64,000 bases of DNA from Paraburkholderia fynbosensis (GTDB lineage: Bacteria; Pseudomonadota; Gammaproteobacteria; Burkholderiales; Burkholderiaceae), in assembly GCF_902859935.1 (NCBI RefSeq), contig NZ_CADIKI010000008.1:1-64000 (forward strand), in the 5' to 3' direction. Numbering within the stretch: position 1 is the stretch's first letter; each line of letters opens with the position of its first letter. The notes under the pieces are model-generated. The model searched no databases, had not been told where the DNA came from, and saw only the letters and a program-made list of their open reading frames with translations. Below, piece by piece: positions 17,063 through 27,106 of the stretch. Made by a program: the position numbers and the translations under genes.

Positions 17063-19468
17063 TTACTTGCTCGCCGACTTCGCCAGTTGCTGCCACGTCT
17101 CAATAATCGTGTCCGGGTTCAGCGAGATCGACGCGATGCCTTCGTCCGTCAGCCATTGCGCGAAATCCGGATGATCCGACGGGCCCTGGCCGCAGATACC
17201 GACGTACTTGTTCAGACGCAGGCAGGTTTCGATTGCACGCTTGAGCATGAACTTGACCGCCGGATCGCGTTCGTCGAAGTCGACCGCCAGCAGTTCCATG
17301 CCGGAGTCGCGGTCGAGGCCGAGCGTGAGCTGCGTCAAGTCGTTCGACCCGATCGAGAAGCCATCGAAGAATTGCAGGAATTCTTCGGCGAGAATCGCGT
17401 TCGACGGCACTTCGCACATCATGATCAGGCGCAGATCCTTCTCGCCGCGCTTCAGGCCGAACTTCTCCAGCAGCCCGACTACGCGCTCCGCCTGCTTCAG
17501 CGTACGCACGAACGGCACCATGATCTCGACGTTGTCGAGGCCCATCTCTTCACGCACCCGCTTCAGCGCGATGCATTCCATCTGGAATGCTTCGGCGAAA
17601 TCTTCGGCGATGTAGCGCGACGCGCCACGGAAACCCAACATCGGGTTTTCTTCGTCCGGCTCGTAACGCGAACCGCCGATCAGCTTCTTGTACTCGTTCG
17701 ACTTGAAGTCCGACAGACGCACGATCACGGGCTTCGGATAGAACGCCGCGGCGATCGTCGCGATCCCTTCGGTCAGCTTGTCGACGTAGAACGCGCGCGG
17801 CGATGCATGACCGCGAGCGACGCTCTCCACCGCCTTCTTCAGGTCCTGATCGATGTTCGGGTACTCGAGAATCGCCTTCGGGTGAACGCCGATGTTGTTG
17901 TTGATGATGAACTCGAGCCGCGCGAGACCCACGCCTGCGTTGGGCAGTTGCGAGAAGTCGAACGCGAGTTGCGGGTTGCCGACGTTCATCATGATTTTCA
18001 CCGGAATCGGCGGCAGTTCGCCGCGCTGGACTTCGGTGATTTCGGTTTCCAGCAGACCGTCGTAGATCTTGCCTTCGTCGCCTTCCGCGCACGACACGGT
18101 GACGAGCGCGCCTTCCTTCAGCACGTCGGTTGCGTCGCCGCAGCCGACCACCGCCGGCACGCCCAGCTCACGCGCGATGATTGCCGCGTGGCAGGTCCGG
18201 CCGCCACGGTTCGTGACGATCGCCGATGCGCGCTTCATCACCGGCTCCCAGTTCGGGTCGGTCATGTCGGCGACCAGCACGTCGCCCGGCTGCACACGGT
18301 CCATTTCCGACGGATCATGAATCACGCGCACCGGACCTGCGCCGATCTTCTGGCCGATCGCGCGGCCGGTGGCCAGCACGTTCGACTGACCCTTCAGCTT
18401 GAAGCGCTGCTCGGCCTTGCCCGATGCCTGGCTCTTCACCGTTTCCGGACGCGCCTGCAGGATGAAGATCTTGCCGTCGCGGCCGTCCTTGCCCCACTCG
18501 ATGTCCATCGGACGCTCGTAGTGCTTCTCGATGATGACCGCGTACTTCGCCAGTTCGATCACGTCTTCGTCGGTAATCGAGAAGCGGTTGCGCTGCTCGT
18601 GCGCAACGTCGACGGTCTTCACACGGCCCTGCTCGCCGGCCTTCGTGAATTCCATCTTGATCAGCTTCGAGCCGATCGAGCGGCGGATGATCGGGTACTT
18701 ACCCTGCGCGAGCGTGGTCTTGAAGACGTAGAACTCGTCCGGATTCACGGCGCCTTGCACGACGGTTTCGCCGAGACCGTAGCTCGACGTGATGAACACG
18801 GCGTCCTTGAAGCCCGATTCGGTGTCCAGCGTGAACATCACGCCGGCCGCGCCGACGTCCGAGCGCACCATGCGCTGCACGCCCGCCGACAAGGCGACTT
18901 CAGCATGCGTGAAGCCCTTGTGGACGCGATAGGAGATCGCGCGGTCGTTATACAGCGACGCGAACACGTGCTTCATGCGATCGAGCACGTCGTCGATGCC
19001 GACCACGTTGAGGTAGCTTTCCTGCTGACCCGCGAACGAAGCGTCCGGCAAGTCTTCCGCCGTGGCCGACGAACGCACGGCAAACGACAGCTCTTCAGGC
19101 GAGCTGTTTTGCAGCGTGTCGAAACCCGCGCGGATGTCGGCCTCGAGCTGCGGCTGCAGCGGCGCGTCGACGATCCATTGACGGATTTCCTTGCCGGCTT
19201 CGGCGAGCGCCTTCACGTCGTCGACGTCGAGCGTTTCGAGACGTTTGGCGATGCGGTCGGTCAGATTGTTGTGATGCAGGAAGTCGCGGAAAGCCAGTGC
19301 CGTGGTGGCGAACCCGGTCGGCACTCGCACGCCGGCTTCGGCGAGCTGACTGATCATCTCGCCCAACGACGCGTTTTTGCCGCCGACGATTTCCACGTCG
19401 GTCATCCGCAACTGCTCGAACGGAACTACATACGCCTTATCCTTTGCGACGGTAACTGCGTTAGTCAT
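17063..19468 (-). CDS. ppsA: Phosphoenolpyruvate synthase (pyruvate, water dikinase)
   Basis: An 801-residue gluconeogenic enzyme that makes PEP from pyruvate and ATP via a phosphohistidine. The N-terminal ATP-grasp domain begins with [12 protein letters not shown]. The mobile histidine domain carries [21 protein letters not shown], whose His receives the phosphate. The C-terminal TIM barrel has the [15 protein letters not shown] and [12 protein letters not shown] blocks with the catalytic Cys. ATG 19468 ([17 protein letters not shown]) has AGGGG upstream; the longer frame is rejected. It is divergent from ppsR, whose product regulates this enzyme by reversible phosphorylation. A long hairpin occupies its leader (19501-19559). 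Confidence 0.97.
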   Translation of the reverse strand: MTNAVTVAKDKAYVVPFEQLRMTDVEIVGGKNASLGEMISQLAEAGVRVPTGFATTALAFRDFLHHNNLTDRIAKRLETLDVDDVKALAEAGKEIRQWIVDAPLQPQLEADIRAGFDTLQNSSPEELSFAVRSSATAEDLPDASFAGQQESYLNVVGIDDVLDRMKHVFASLYNDRAISYRVHKGFTHAEVALSAGVQRMVRSDVGAAGVMFTLDTESGFKDAVFITSSYGLGETVVQGAVNPDEFYVFKTTLAQGKYPIIRRSIGSKLIKMEFTKAGEQGRVKTVDVAHEQRNRFSITDEDVIELAKYAVIIEKHYERPMDIEWGKDGRDGKIFILQARPETVKSQASGKAEQRFKLKGQSNVLATGRAIGQKIGAGPVRVIHDPSEMDRVQPGDVLVADMTDPNWEPVMKRASAIVTNRGGRTCHAAIIARELGVPAVVGCGDATDVLKEGALVTVSCAEGDEGKIYDGLLETEITEVQRGELPPIPVKIMMNVGNPQLAFDFSQLPNAGVGLARLEFIINNNIGVHPKAILEYPNIDQDLKKAVESVARGHASPRAFYVDKLTEGIATIAAAFYPKPVIVRLSDFKSNEYKKLIGGSRYEPDEENPMLGFRGASRYIAEDFAEAFQMECIALKRVREEMGLDNVEIMVPFVRTLKQAERVVGLLEKFGLKRGEKDLRLIMMCEVPSNAILAEEFLQFFDGFSIGSNDLTQLTLGLDRDSGMELLAVDFDERDPAVKFMLKRAIETCLRLNKYVGICGQGPSDHPDFAQWLTDEGIASISLNPDTIIETWQQLAKSASK

Positions 19469-19500
19469 ACAAGCCCCTAAGTGTGAAAGAAATTCACGGC

Positions 19501-19559
19501 TGTGCAAGTGGGCTTGAACACGGAACGCCCATTGGGAGCGTGAGCCCGTGTCTTGCACA
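19501..19559 (-). promoter_or_regulatory. Extended hairpin in the ppsA leader
   Basis: Nested inverted repeats span 59 bases starting 32 nt upstream of the ppsA ATG. The outer arms TGTGCAAG (19501-19508) and CTTGCACA (19552-19559) pair perfectly. Inside them GGGCT pairs with AGCCC, CACG with CGTG, and CCC with GGG around a small loop. A structure this long so close to the start codon could affect ppsA translation or act as an attenuator. No T-run follows, so a simple terminator is unlikely. Confidence 0.5.
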
Positions 19560-19995
19560 ACCTGTTGGAGAAACAATCGCGGCAAAGGCCAACTGCAGCC
19601 TTGGCGTCAAACGCGCGACGAAAGGAGCGAATGGCCGAATTTACCGGTCGATCCACCCCATTGAGCACCAGTTACCGACCGAAAGCGCCGCGTTAAGCGG
19701 CCGTTCGCGGCGAGTTAGACGCCAATCGCCTGCAATTGCTTATCCAACAGGTTGCCGCTATTCTACCGTGCCGACTCCTAAAATGTGGCAGTCGGACGAG
19801 AATTGCGCCTCGAAACGCGCCCCGGACCGGCCGACGGGCTTTTGCGAGGCTCCTCCGCCATCCGGGCGCGGTTGTGGTGCCCACGGCGCGCTGCATCGAC
19901 GCCGCTGCCTCGGCGGTTAGTCGCCGGGCAGCGTGCTCACCGCAGCGATCTTTGATTCGAGCGCTTTTTGCCGCTCACGTTCCCCAGCTCCACTG
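19560..19995. other. Divergent control region of ppsA and ppsR
   Basis: There is no coding frame here. Weak promoter-like hexamers are visible. For ppsA, TAGAAT (minus strand, 19765-19760) is preceded at 18 bp by GCCACA. For ppsR, TTGCTT and TATTCT on the plus strand are 17 bp apart and overlap the same segment near 19738-19766. Both assignments are tentative. Confidence 0.35.
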
Positions 19996-20811
19996 ATGCC
20001 GCCCACCGTATTCATCGTCTCCGACGGTACCGGGATTACTGCCGAAACCTTCGCGCATTCGATCCTGTCCCAGTTCGACCAGAAATTCCGCCTGGTTCGC
20101 GTGCCCTTCGTCGACTCGACCGAAAAAGCCTACGCGACGCTCGAAAAGATCAACGAGGCGATCGTGCAGGACGGCCGCCGTCCGATCGTCTTCACCACGC
20201 TGGTGGACAGCGCGTCGAATCAGATCGTCAAAGGCTCGAATGCGCTGGTGCTGGACATGTTTCAGACCTTCGTCGAGCCGCTCGAACAGGAACTGGAGCT
20301 GAAGTCGAGTCACGCGATGGGCCGCGGCCACCAGAACGCGGACACCGAGGAGTACAAGAACCGGATCGAAGCGATCAACTTCTCGCTCGCCCACGACGAC
20401 GGCCAGTCGAACCGCAATCTCGCCGACGCCGACGTGATCCTGGTCGGCGTGTCACGCAGCGGAAAAACGCCGACGAGCCTCTATCTGGCGATGCAGTACG
20501 GCGTCAAGGCGGCCAACTACCCGCTGATTCCGGAAGACTTCGAGCGCGGCAAGCTGCCGACGCCGCTGCTCGCACATCGGCAGAAGATGTTTGGTTTGTC
20601 GATCGATCCGCAACGGCTGTCGGAAATCCGTAACGAGCGTCGACCGGGCAGCAAGTATGCGGCGCCGGAGAATTGCCGCTACGAAATCAATGAAGCTGAA
20701 ACGATGATGCGGCGTGAGGGGATCAAGTGGCTGTCGTCGACGCACAAGTCGATCGAAGAGATCGCGACGACGATCCTGCAGGAGATCAAGCTGGAGCGGC
20801 CGGCTTATTGA
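19996..20811 (+). CDS. ppsR: PEP synthase regulatory protein (bifunctional kinase/pyrophosphorylase)
   Basis: A 271-residue DUF299 family protein. Members inactivate PEP synthase by ADP-dependent threonine phosphorylation and reactivate it by Pi-dependent dephosphorylation. The N-terminus [22 protein letters not shown] is characteristic. The nucleotide-binding loop [11 protein letters not shown] lies near residues 151-161, and the C-terminal [18 protein letters not shown] block completes the family pattern. ATG 19996 gives the normal length; the open frame upstream has no family resemblance. The divergent ppsA gene encodes the expected target. Confidence 0.96.
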   Translation: MPPTVFIVSDGTGITAETFAHSILSQFDQKFRLVRVPFVDSTEKAYATLEKINEAIVQDGRRPIVFTTLVDSASNQIVKGSNALVLDMFQTFVEPLEQELELKSSHAMGRGHQNADTEEYKNRIEAINFSLAHDDGQSNRNLADADVILVGVSRSGKTPTSLYLAMQYGVKAANYPLIPEDFERGKLPTPLLAHRQKMFGLSIDPQRLSEIRNERRPGSKYAAPENCRYEINEAETMMRREGIKWLSSTHKSIEEIATTILQEIKLERPAY

Positions 20812-20958
20812 GCGCGGGTTGAGATTGCGACGACGCGGGACTGCTGGGTGATACGCAGCCGCATCAGCGAGGGCTGCACGACCTAGCATTGCGTCGTGGC
20901 ATCTGCGAGCGGCCCTGCGAAACACACAGCGGCGCAGTGCGCGCCGCGATCTTTGCTA

Positions 20959-21744
20959 TCAAACCCGTCCGCGCTGTTGACGACACTGCTCGAACACACA
21001 GACGGCTGCCGCAGCCGCCACGTTCAGCGACTCCATCCCGCCCGGCTGCGGAATCGTCACCCGCAGCGAAACCGCCTCGCGCCAGAGTTGCGACACGCCC
21101 GCCCCTTCGTTGCCGAACACCCACGCGAGCGGCCCGCTCAGATCGCAATCGTAAATCGCCTCGGCGCCGTGCGAATCGGTGATGACGATTGGCACCGCCA
21201 GGCGCTCGATCAACGCCTGCGCGTCGACATCCTCGTGAATCTGCAGCAGGAAGTGCGCACCCATGCCCGAGCGCAGTACCTTTGACGACCACGCGTACGC
21301 CGTCCCCGGTGCGCAGAACACCTGCTGAATCCCGGCCGCTGCCGCGCTGCGCAGAATCGAACCGACGTTGCCCGCGTCCTGCACGCCGTCGAGCACGAGG
21401 CAGGTTTGCGCGACCGTCTCGGGCAGCGGCGTATCGAGCTTCCCGACCAGCAGCAGAATTCCGACACCGTGCACGACATTCGACAACTGTCCGAACAACG
21501 CGTCCGGCAACGTCACAATGCGATGATCCTCGATGCGCGACACGATCGCCTGCGCTTCGTCGTGACCCAGCGCGCCATCGGTGACGATGCACATTTCCGG
21601 CTGCCCGGCGACGTCGAGATACGCGCTCGCGAGATGGAATCCTTCGAGCAGCGCGTGGCCGCTGCGGCGCTGTTGATGCGTCGAACCGGCCAATGCCTTC
21701 AGGCGTTTGTAGAGCGGATTGTCCCGCGAGGTGATGGCTTTCAC
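20959..21744 (-). CDS. SpoU/TrmH-type RNA 2'-O-methyltransferase
   Basis: A 261-residue SPOUT-class RNA methyltransferase. The N-terminal substrate-binding domain (ITSRDNPLYKRLKAL, HALLEGFHLASAYLD) is followed by the knotted domain. Its three motifs are LVLDGVQDAGNVGSILRSA, AWVFGNEGAGVS and IPQPGGMESLNVAAAAAVCVFE, which build the SAM site. The layout resembles RlmB/TrmH-like 23S rRNA ribose methylases, but the target nucleotide is not predictable, so I leave the symbol blank. It follows rnhB by 71 bp and is the last gene of the long minus-strand series that begins with rpsB. Confidence 0.92.
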   Translation of the reverse strand: MKAITSRDNPLYKRLKALAGSTHQQRRSGHALLEGFHLASAYLDVAGQPEMCIVTDGALGHDEAQAIVSRIEDHRIVTLPDALFGQLSNVVHGVGILLLVGKLDTPLPETVAQTCLVLDGVQDAGNVGSILRSAAAAGIQQVFCAPGTAYAWSSKVLRSGMGAHFLLQIHEDVDAQALIERLAVPIVITDSHGAEAIYDCDLSGPLAWVFGNEGAGVSQLWREAVSLRVTIPQPGGMESLNVAAAAAVCVFEQCRQQRGRV

Positions 21745-21815
21745 AGGCAGCGAAGACGGTGAGATGGGAGAAGAGCGAGCGCTGCGCCTGAAAGCGCGCG
21801 TCGCTCAGAGGGAGT

Positions 21816-22574
21816 TCAGATGCCGCTGGCTTCGCCGAAGGCGTCGTCGTCGAACATTGCGTCGCCCAGCGTGCCCGGCACGATGACGACTTCCGCCGAC
21901 GGCAACGGCACGCCCGTGCCGAATCGCAGATGCGCTTCGCGCACCGGCGCGAACGAGCGCCGATGGTGCTCGCACGGCCCATGCTCGCGCAGCGCCGCGA
22001 GGTGCTGCGGCGTGCCATAGCCAACATGCGCATTGAAACCGTACACAGGATGGCGCTGATGCAGTTCGAGCAGCATCCGGTCGCGCGTGACTTTGGCAAG
22101 AATCGACGCCGCTGAAATGCTCTTCACGAGCGCATCGCCGCCGATCACCGCTTCGCTGCGAATGCTCAGCGTCGGACAGCGATTGCCGTCGACCTTGACG
22201 AGCGTGGGCACGACCGACAGGCCTTCCACGGCGCGCTTCATCGCCAGCATCGTGGCGTGCAGGATGTTCAGCGAGTCGATTTCTTCGACCGTCGCCGACG
22301 CGACGCAGTACGCGAGTGCGCGCTCGACAATCTTGTCGTACAGCTCGTCACGCTTTTTGGCGCTGAGCACTTTCGAATCATCGAGCCCGCGAATCATCGG
22401 CCTGGCCGGATCGAAAATCACCGCAGCCGCGACGACGGGCCCGGCCAGCGGACCACGCCCTGCTTCGTCGACGCCGCAGACGATGTCATCCGCCGTCTCG
22501 AAGTTCAGGCCGACCTGCGCGGCGGTTCCAGCGACGGCCACAACCTTGCGGCGAGGTGCGCGTGTGATGGTCAC
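21816..22574 (-). CDS. rnhB: Ribonuclease HII
   Basis: A 252-residue type 2 RNase H that cuts RNA in RNA-DNA hybrids and removes misincorporated ribonucleotides. The catalytic acidic residues are visible in [14 protein letters not shown] (Asp36, Glu37), LVKVDGNR and the later SILAKVTRD block. It is longer than the usual 200 or so residues: about 20 extra N-terminal residues and a 30-residue C-terminal tail rich in Asp/Val. The start is a GTG at 22574 overlapping the lpxB stop (GTGA), so it is translationally coupled. The frame remains open into lpxB only by chance. Association with lpxB is a common arrangement in proteobacteria. Confidence 0.95.
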   Translation of the reverse strand: MTITRAPRRKVVAVAGTAAQVGLNFETADDIVCGVDEAGRGPLAGPVVAAAVIFDPARPMIRGLDDSKVLSAKKRDELYDKIVERALAYCVASATVEEIDSLNILHATMLAMKRAVEGLSVVPTLVKVDGNRCPTLSIRSEAVIGGDALVKSISAASILAKVTRDRMLLELHQRHPVYGFNAHVGYGTPQHLAALREHGPCEHHRRSFAPVREAHLRFGTGVPLPSAEVVIVPGTLGDAMFDDDAFGEASGI

Positions 22575-23740
22575 AGCCGCCCCGTGCGCTTTTCGATGAC
22601 GCTCGCCACGACTTCCGCCGCACGCTGCGCGGTATTCTGCTTCAGCAAGTGATGCATCTCCGTGAAGATTTCCGTCAGCGTGCGCCGGTTGGCTTCGTCG
22701 CGCAACTGTTTCAGCGTGGCTTCGGCGAGCGCCTGCGGCGTCGCGAAGTGTTGCAGGATTTCCGGCACCACGAAGCGTCCAGCCAGAATGTTCGGCAGGC
22801 CGACGTACGGCAGATAGCCCTGACGGCGCATGATCTGGCCGGTCAGCCAGGGCACCTTGTACGAAATGACCATCGGCTTTTTCAGCAGCGCGGCTTCGAG
22901 CGTCACGGTGCCGCTCTTCACGAGGATCGCGTCGGCGGCGGTCATCGCGAGTTGCGACTGGCCGTCGGTAATCGTCAGCGCAAGGCCCGGATGCGCGTCG
23001 ACCAGTGGCCGCAGCATGTCGCGCAAGGTCGGCGTGGCCGCCGGCATCACGAAACGCAGCCCGGGCTCCTGGTGCTGCATCATCTCCATCGCGGCGAAAA
23101 ACGTCGGGCCGATCAGATCGATTTCCGAGCGCCGGCTGCCCGGCAGCACCGCGATGATCGGCCCGCTTTCCGCGAGACCGAGCGCACGGCGCGCGCCGAG
23201 CGTGTCGGGTTCGAGCGGAATCTCGTCGGCGAGCGGATGACCCACGTATGAGGCCGCGACGCCCGCCTTTTCCAGCAGCGCCGTTTCGAACGGGAATACG
23301 CACAGCATGTGATCGACCGCTCTGGCGATCTTCTTGATGCGCCCGCCGCGCCACGCCCAGATTGACGGACAGACGAAGTGAACGGTCGGAATGCCCGCGT
23401 CGCGCAGCGCGTGCTCGAGCCCGAAATTGAAATCGGGCGCATCCACGCCGACGAACACCGACGGCGGCTCGGCCAGCAACTGACGCTTCAGTTCGTTGCG
23501 AATGCCGAGAATCTCGGGGATGTGCCGCAGCGCTTCGACATAGCCGCGCACCGTGAGCTTCTCCATCGGCCAGTGGGCGTCGAAATCCGTGGCGATCATG
23601 CGCGGACCGCCGATCCCGTAGTACTGGGTGCCGGCGGGCAGACGGCTCGCGAGACCGCCGAGCAGCGACGCCGCCAGCAGGTCGCCGGACGGCTCGCCGG
23701 CCACCATCGCGACGCGTAGCGGACTGGGTTGTAATGCCAT
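22571..23740 (-). CDS. lpxB: Lipid-A-disaccharide synthase
   Basis: A 389-residue peripheral membrane glycosyltransferase (GT19) that joins UDP-2,3-diacylglucosamine and lipid X into the tetraacyl disaccharide of lipid A. Signatures are [18 protein letters not shown] at the start, [18 protein letters not shown] in the middle, [10 protein letters not shown] for donor binding and the C-terminal [21 protein letters not shown]. It begins 3 bp after lpxA and overlaps rnhB by 4 bp, so the three are tightly coupled. Confidence 0.98.
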   Translation of the reverse strand: MALQPSPLRVAMVAGEPSGDLLAASLLGGLASRLPAGTQYYGIGGPRMIATDFDAHWPMEKLTVRGYVEALRHIPEILGIRNELKRQLLAEPPSVFVGVDAPDFNFGLEHALRDAGIPTVHFVCPSIWAWRGGRIKKIARAVDHMLCVFPFETALLEKAGVAASYVGHPLADEIPLEPDTLGARRALGLAESGPIIAVLPGSRRSEIDLIGPTFFAAMEMMQHQEPGLRFVMPAATPTLRDMLRPLVDAHPGLALTITDGQSQLAMTAADAILVKSGTVTLEAALLKKPMVISYKVPWLTGQIMRRQGYLPYVGLPNILAGRFVVPEILQHFATPQALAEATLKQLRDEANRRTLTEIFTEMHHLLKQNTAQRAAEVVASVIEKRTGRL

Positions 23741-23743
23741 CGG

Positions 23744-24532
23744 TTAGCGGATGATGCCGCGTTGCGACGCTTCGACGAACGCGAGCAGCGTCTGCACCGG
23801 CGCATCGCCGTCACCGCCGGCGGACGCGAGTTCGCGCAATTGCACCTTCGCCTCTTCCAGCGACAGACCGTTCTTGTACAGCACGCGATACGCCGTGCGC
23901 AGCGCCGAAATCGCATCCGGCGAGAAGCCGCGGCGGCGCAGGCCTTCGACGTTGATGCCATGCGGCTCCGCCTTGTTGCCGGCGGCGATCACGAACGGCG
24001 GGATGTCCTGCACCAGCGCCGAGGCGCCGCCCAGCATCGAATGCGCACCGATGCGCACGAACTGATGCACGCCCGACATGCCGCCGATGATCGCGTGGTC
24101 GCCGACCGTCACGTGGCCGGCCATCTGTGCGTTGCTCGACAGAATGACGTTGTTGCCGACGTGGCAGTCGTGCCCGATGTGCACGTAGGCCATGATCCAG
24201 TTGTCGTCACCCAGCGTGGTGACGCCGGCGTCCTGCGTCGTGCCGGTGTGGATCGTCGTGAATTCGCGGATCGTGTTGCGGTTGCCGATCACGAGCCGGG
24301 TCGGCTCGTCCTTGTACTTCATGTCCTGCGGACGGCCGCCGACCGCTGCGTAGTGGCCGATCCGGTTGTCTTCGCCGATCGTGGTGTAGCCTTCGATCAC
24401 GCTATGCGAACCGACCGTGCTGCGTGCACCGATCGTCACGTGTGCACCGATCACGGCGTACGGACCGACGTCGACCGATTCGTCGAGTTCTGCGCCCGGT
24501 TCGACGATCGCAGTGGGATGAATCCTGCTCAT
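23744..24532 (-). CDS. lpxA: UDP-N-acetylglucosamine acyltransferase
   Basis: A 262-residue left-handed beta-helix enzyme performing the first step of lipid A synthesis, transfer of a 3-hydroxyacyl chain from acyl-ACP to UDP-GlcNAc. Hexapeptide repeats run through the first 190 residues. The catalytic histidine corresponds to His121 in [10 protein letters not shown], and the product-binding GGRPQDMKY block is intact. A C-terminal helical region follows ([18 protein letters not shown]). It lies between fabZ (109 bp) and lpxB (3 bp). Confidence 0.98.
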   Translation of the reverse strand: MSRIHPTAIVEPGAELDESVDVGPYAVIGAHVTIGARSTVGSHSVIEGYTTIGEDNRIGHYAAVGGRPQDMKYKDEPTRLVIGNRNTIREFTTIHTGTTQDAGVTTLGDDNWIMAYVHIGHDCHVGNNVILSSNAQMAGHVTVGDHAIIGGMSGVHQFVRIGAHSMLGGASALVQDIPPFVIAAGNKAEPHGINVEGLRRRGFSPDAISALRTAYRVLYKNGLSLEEAKVQLRELASAGGDGDAPVQTLLAFVEASQRGIIR

Positions 24533-24641
24533 GCGTCCTCGCTTCTGATTCTGTTGCGTTGTCTGGATGGGCTTCTGGCGGAACCGGCCGCGCCGGTGTC
24601 AAAACGCCCGCCGCCCGCTCCCTGGTTGCCTTGACGCGCGC

Positions 24642-25106
24642 TTAAGCGTCTTTGTCCGTGTGCCGCACCGCGCACATCAGGTCGGCTTCCGCCGCCACGA
24701 CGCCATCCACTTCAGCGCGCGCCTTGAACTTCCAGATGCCGCGCATATGACGCTCGAACGTGCAGTTCAGGATCAGCTGATCGCCCGGCTCCACCACGCG
24801 CTTGAAGCGCGCATTGTCGATACCCACGAACAGATAGAGCGTGTTCGACGGATCGCTCGGCTCTTCCGAAAACGTCAGCAAAGCCGCGGTTTGCGCGAGC
24901 GCTTCGAGAATCAGCACGCCGGGCATGACCGGGCGCGTCGGAAAGTGCCCCTGGAAATACGGTTCGTTGATCGACACGTTCTTCAACGCTTTGATGCACT
25001 TGTGCGGCTCGAGTTCGAGCACCCGGTCGACCAGCAGGATCGGGTAACGATGGGGCAGCAGCGTGAGAATCTTATGAATGTCGAGATTGATTTTTTCGGT
25101 GCTCAT
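24642..25106 (-). CDS. fabZ: 3-hydroxyacyl-[ACP] dehydratase FabZ
   Basis: A 154-residue hot-dog-fold dehydratase of fatty acid synthesis. The N-terminal [14 protein letters not shown] block, catalytic His54 in [13 protein letters not shown] and Glu68 in [10 protein letters not shown] are all present. It competes with LpxA for 3-hydroxyacyl-ACP, and the two genes are kept together in many bacteria. I use ATG 25106 ([14 protein letters not shown]); the open frame upstream is not family-like. Confidence 0.98.
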   Translation of the reverse strand: MSTEKINLDIHKILTLLPHRYPILLVDRVLELEPHKCIKALKNVSINEPYFQGHFPTRPVMPGVLILEALAQTAALLTFSEEPSDPSNTLYLFVGIDNARFKRVVEPGDQLILNCTFERHMRGIWKFKARAEVDGVVAAEADLMCAVRHTDKDA

Positions 25107-25320
25107 GGTGTTTCTGCTCACGCATTGACTGCGCGATGATGACTGCGGATGCTGGTGCAGGTGGGTTGAAAACGCGTGCTGCAGGCGCCCGCCATGATCC
25201 GGCGGCCGTGCCACCCGGTCACGGCAACCGACTTTGCTTCGTGATGCTGCCCGCCATTTTACGCGGTGCCGGCAAGCTTACGCGATGCCGACGAACCGCC
25301 CTGATATCTCAAGGCTTATC

Positions 25321-26445
25321 TCAAGGCTTCTCGCCTGCGGAATTGCTTGCCGCGTTGCCCGCCGCATGGGGCTCCGCGTTGCCCGAACCGTCGGCCGCGG
25401 CGCTTTCGAGGGCCCGGATACGATCGCGCAGTTTGTCGATATTGCGCAGCAGGGCCGCGCTCTTGTTCCAGTCCGCATGGTTCACGGCTGGGAACGCGCT
25501 GGTGTACATACCGGGCTTGAGGAGTGATTTCGACACCCCCGACTTCGCGGTGACGATCACATAGTCGGCCAGCGTCACGTGCCCAGCAATGCCGACCGCG
25601 CCGCCGATCATGCAATGACGGCCGATCGTCGTGCTGCCCGCGATGCCCGCGCAACCAGCGATCACCGTGTACGCGCCGACCTTGCAGTTGTGGCCGATCT
25701 GCACGAGGTTGTCGATCTTCACGCACTCTTCGATGATCGTATCGGCCATTGCGCCACGGTCGATCGTGGTGTTCGCGCCGATTTCGACGTCCGCCGCGAT
25801 CGACACGCCGCCGACCTGCGGAATCTTGACCCAGCTGCCGGTACGCACGTCGCCCTCACCGACGAAATCCGGCGCAAAGCCGAAACCGTCCGAGCCGATC
25901 ACCGCGCCCGCGTGCACGATCACGCGCTCGCCGAGCTTGCAGCCGTGGTACACGGCGACATTCGGATACAGATGAGAGTCCGCGCCAATGCGCGTGCCCC
26001 GGCCGATCACGACATTGGCGTCCAGCCGGACGTTCTCGCCGATTACGGCGCCCGCTTCCACCGTGACGTGCGGGCCGACCACCGCGCTCGCGGCAACCTG
26101 CGCGGACGGATCGATGGTTGCGCTCGGATGCACGCCGGGCACAGCCTTCGGCGCGCCGAGGTCGATGAAGGTTTGCGCGACGCGCGCAAAGTAAGCGTAC
26201 GGGTTCGGCGTGACGATGAAGTTACGGCCCTCACGCGAAGCCAGCTTCGCGAGGTCGTCGGCGTTGATCAACACCGCGCCCGCGCGAGTGGCTTCTACCT
26301 GCGACAGGTACTTCGGATTCGCGAGGAACGCCAGTTGGTTCGGGCCTGCCTGGTCGAGCGGCGCCAGACTGCCGACGCGCTGCGAACCGTTTCCGACTAC
26401 CGTACCGCCGAACCGCTGGACGATGTCCTCGAGCGTAAATGCCAT
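25321..26445 (-). CDS. lpxD: UDP-3-O-acylglucosamine N-acyltransferase
   Basis: A 374-residue lipid A enzyme. The N-terminal uridine-binding domain ([20 protein letters not shown]) is followed by left-handed beta-helix hexapeptide repeats, including the catalytic histidine region [15 protein letters not shown], and a C-terminal helix. The tail after about residue 345 is extended and Ala/Ser/Gly/Glu-rich, so the protein is about 30 residues longer than E. coli LpxD (341), a feature that looks disordered. It sits between skp (92 bp) and fabZ (214 bp), the usual order. Confidence 0.97.
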   Translation of the reverse strand: MAFTLEDIVQRFGGTVVGNGSQRVGSLAPLDQAGPNQLAFLANPKYLSQVEATRAGAVLINADDLAKLASREGRNFIVTPNPYAYFARVAQTFIDLGAPKAVPGVHPSATIDPSAQVAASAVVGPHVTVEAGAVIGENVRLDANVVIGRGTRIGADSHLYPNVAVYHGCKLGERVIVHAGAVIGSDGFGFAPDFVGEGDVRTGSWVKIPQVGGVSIAADVEIGANTTIDRGAMADTIIEECVKIDNLVQIGHNCKVGAYTVIAGCAGIAGSTTIGRHCMIGGAVGIAGHVTLADYVIVTAKSGVSKSLLKPGMYTSAFPAVNHADWNKSAALLRNIDKLRDRIRALESAAADGSGNAEPHAAGNAASNSAGEKP

Positions 26446-26537
26446 GCCTGTCCTGTCTCCTGCTGTTCAATCCAACCTGTTATTGCGTCCGCGTGCGGCG
26501 GCGTGCCGGTGTGGGCGTGCCGCCCCTCCGGCCTCCC

Positions 26538-27065
26538 TCAGTTGCCCGACGCTGCCAGCGCCTTGAGCACCTGGTCGGTGATGTCGATGCGCGGGCTCAC
26601 GTACACCGCTTCCTGCACGATCAGATCGTAGTGCTGCGCTTCGGCGATCTGCTTGATGACCTTGTTGGCGCGGTCGAGCACCGCCGCCAGCTCCTCGTTG
26701 CGGCGCTGATTCAGATCTTCGCGGAATTCGCGTTGCTTGCGCTGGAAGTCCGTGTCCAGTTGCGACAGATCGCGCTGCTTCTGCGCACGATCGGCGGCCG
26801 ACATCGACGCGCCGTTCTTGTCGAGCGAATCCGACATCGACTTCAGCTTCTGCGCCATGTCGGCGAGATCCTTGTCACGCTTCGCGAATTCGGCTTCGAG
26901 CTTGACCTGGGCAGCTTTCGCCGCCGCCGATTCGCGCAGGATACGGTCGGAATTCACCGCGGCGATCTTCGCCTCCTGCGCGTGCGCTACCCCGACGCCC
27001 AAGGTCATTGCCAGCGCCATCGCGCACGCTACACGTTTCGAAAACATACCGGTTAGCAAAGTCAT
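26538..27065 (-). CDS. skp: Periplasmic chaperone Skp/OmpH
   Basis: A protein of about 175 residues that escorts unfolded outer-membrane proteins to BamA. A signal peptide precedes mature QEAKIAAVNSDRILRES. The middle is a long charged helical region (LEAEFAKRDKDLADMAQKLKSM, RKQREFREDLNQRRNEELAAVLD) forming the tentacles of the trimer, and the C-terminus returns to a short beta segment (YDLIVQEAVYVSPRIDITDQVLKAL). Two ATGs are possible: 27065, which GAGAGG directly abuts, and 27047, which gives a more typical signal peptide. The gene follows bamA by 41 bp. Confidence 0.95.
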   Translation of the reverse strand: MTLLTGMFSKRVACAMALAMTLGVGVAHAQEAKIAAVNSDRILRESAAAKAAQVKLEAEFAKRDKDLADMAQKLKSMSDSLDKNGASMSAADRAQKQRDLSQLDTDFQRKQREFREDLNQRRNEELAAVLDRANKVIKQIAEAQHYDLIVQEAVYVSPRIDITDQVLKALAASGN

Positions 27066-27106
27066 CCTCTCGATACTGTAGTTTGGCTGGCCGCCTGCGG
27101 CCGTGA

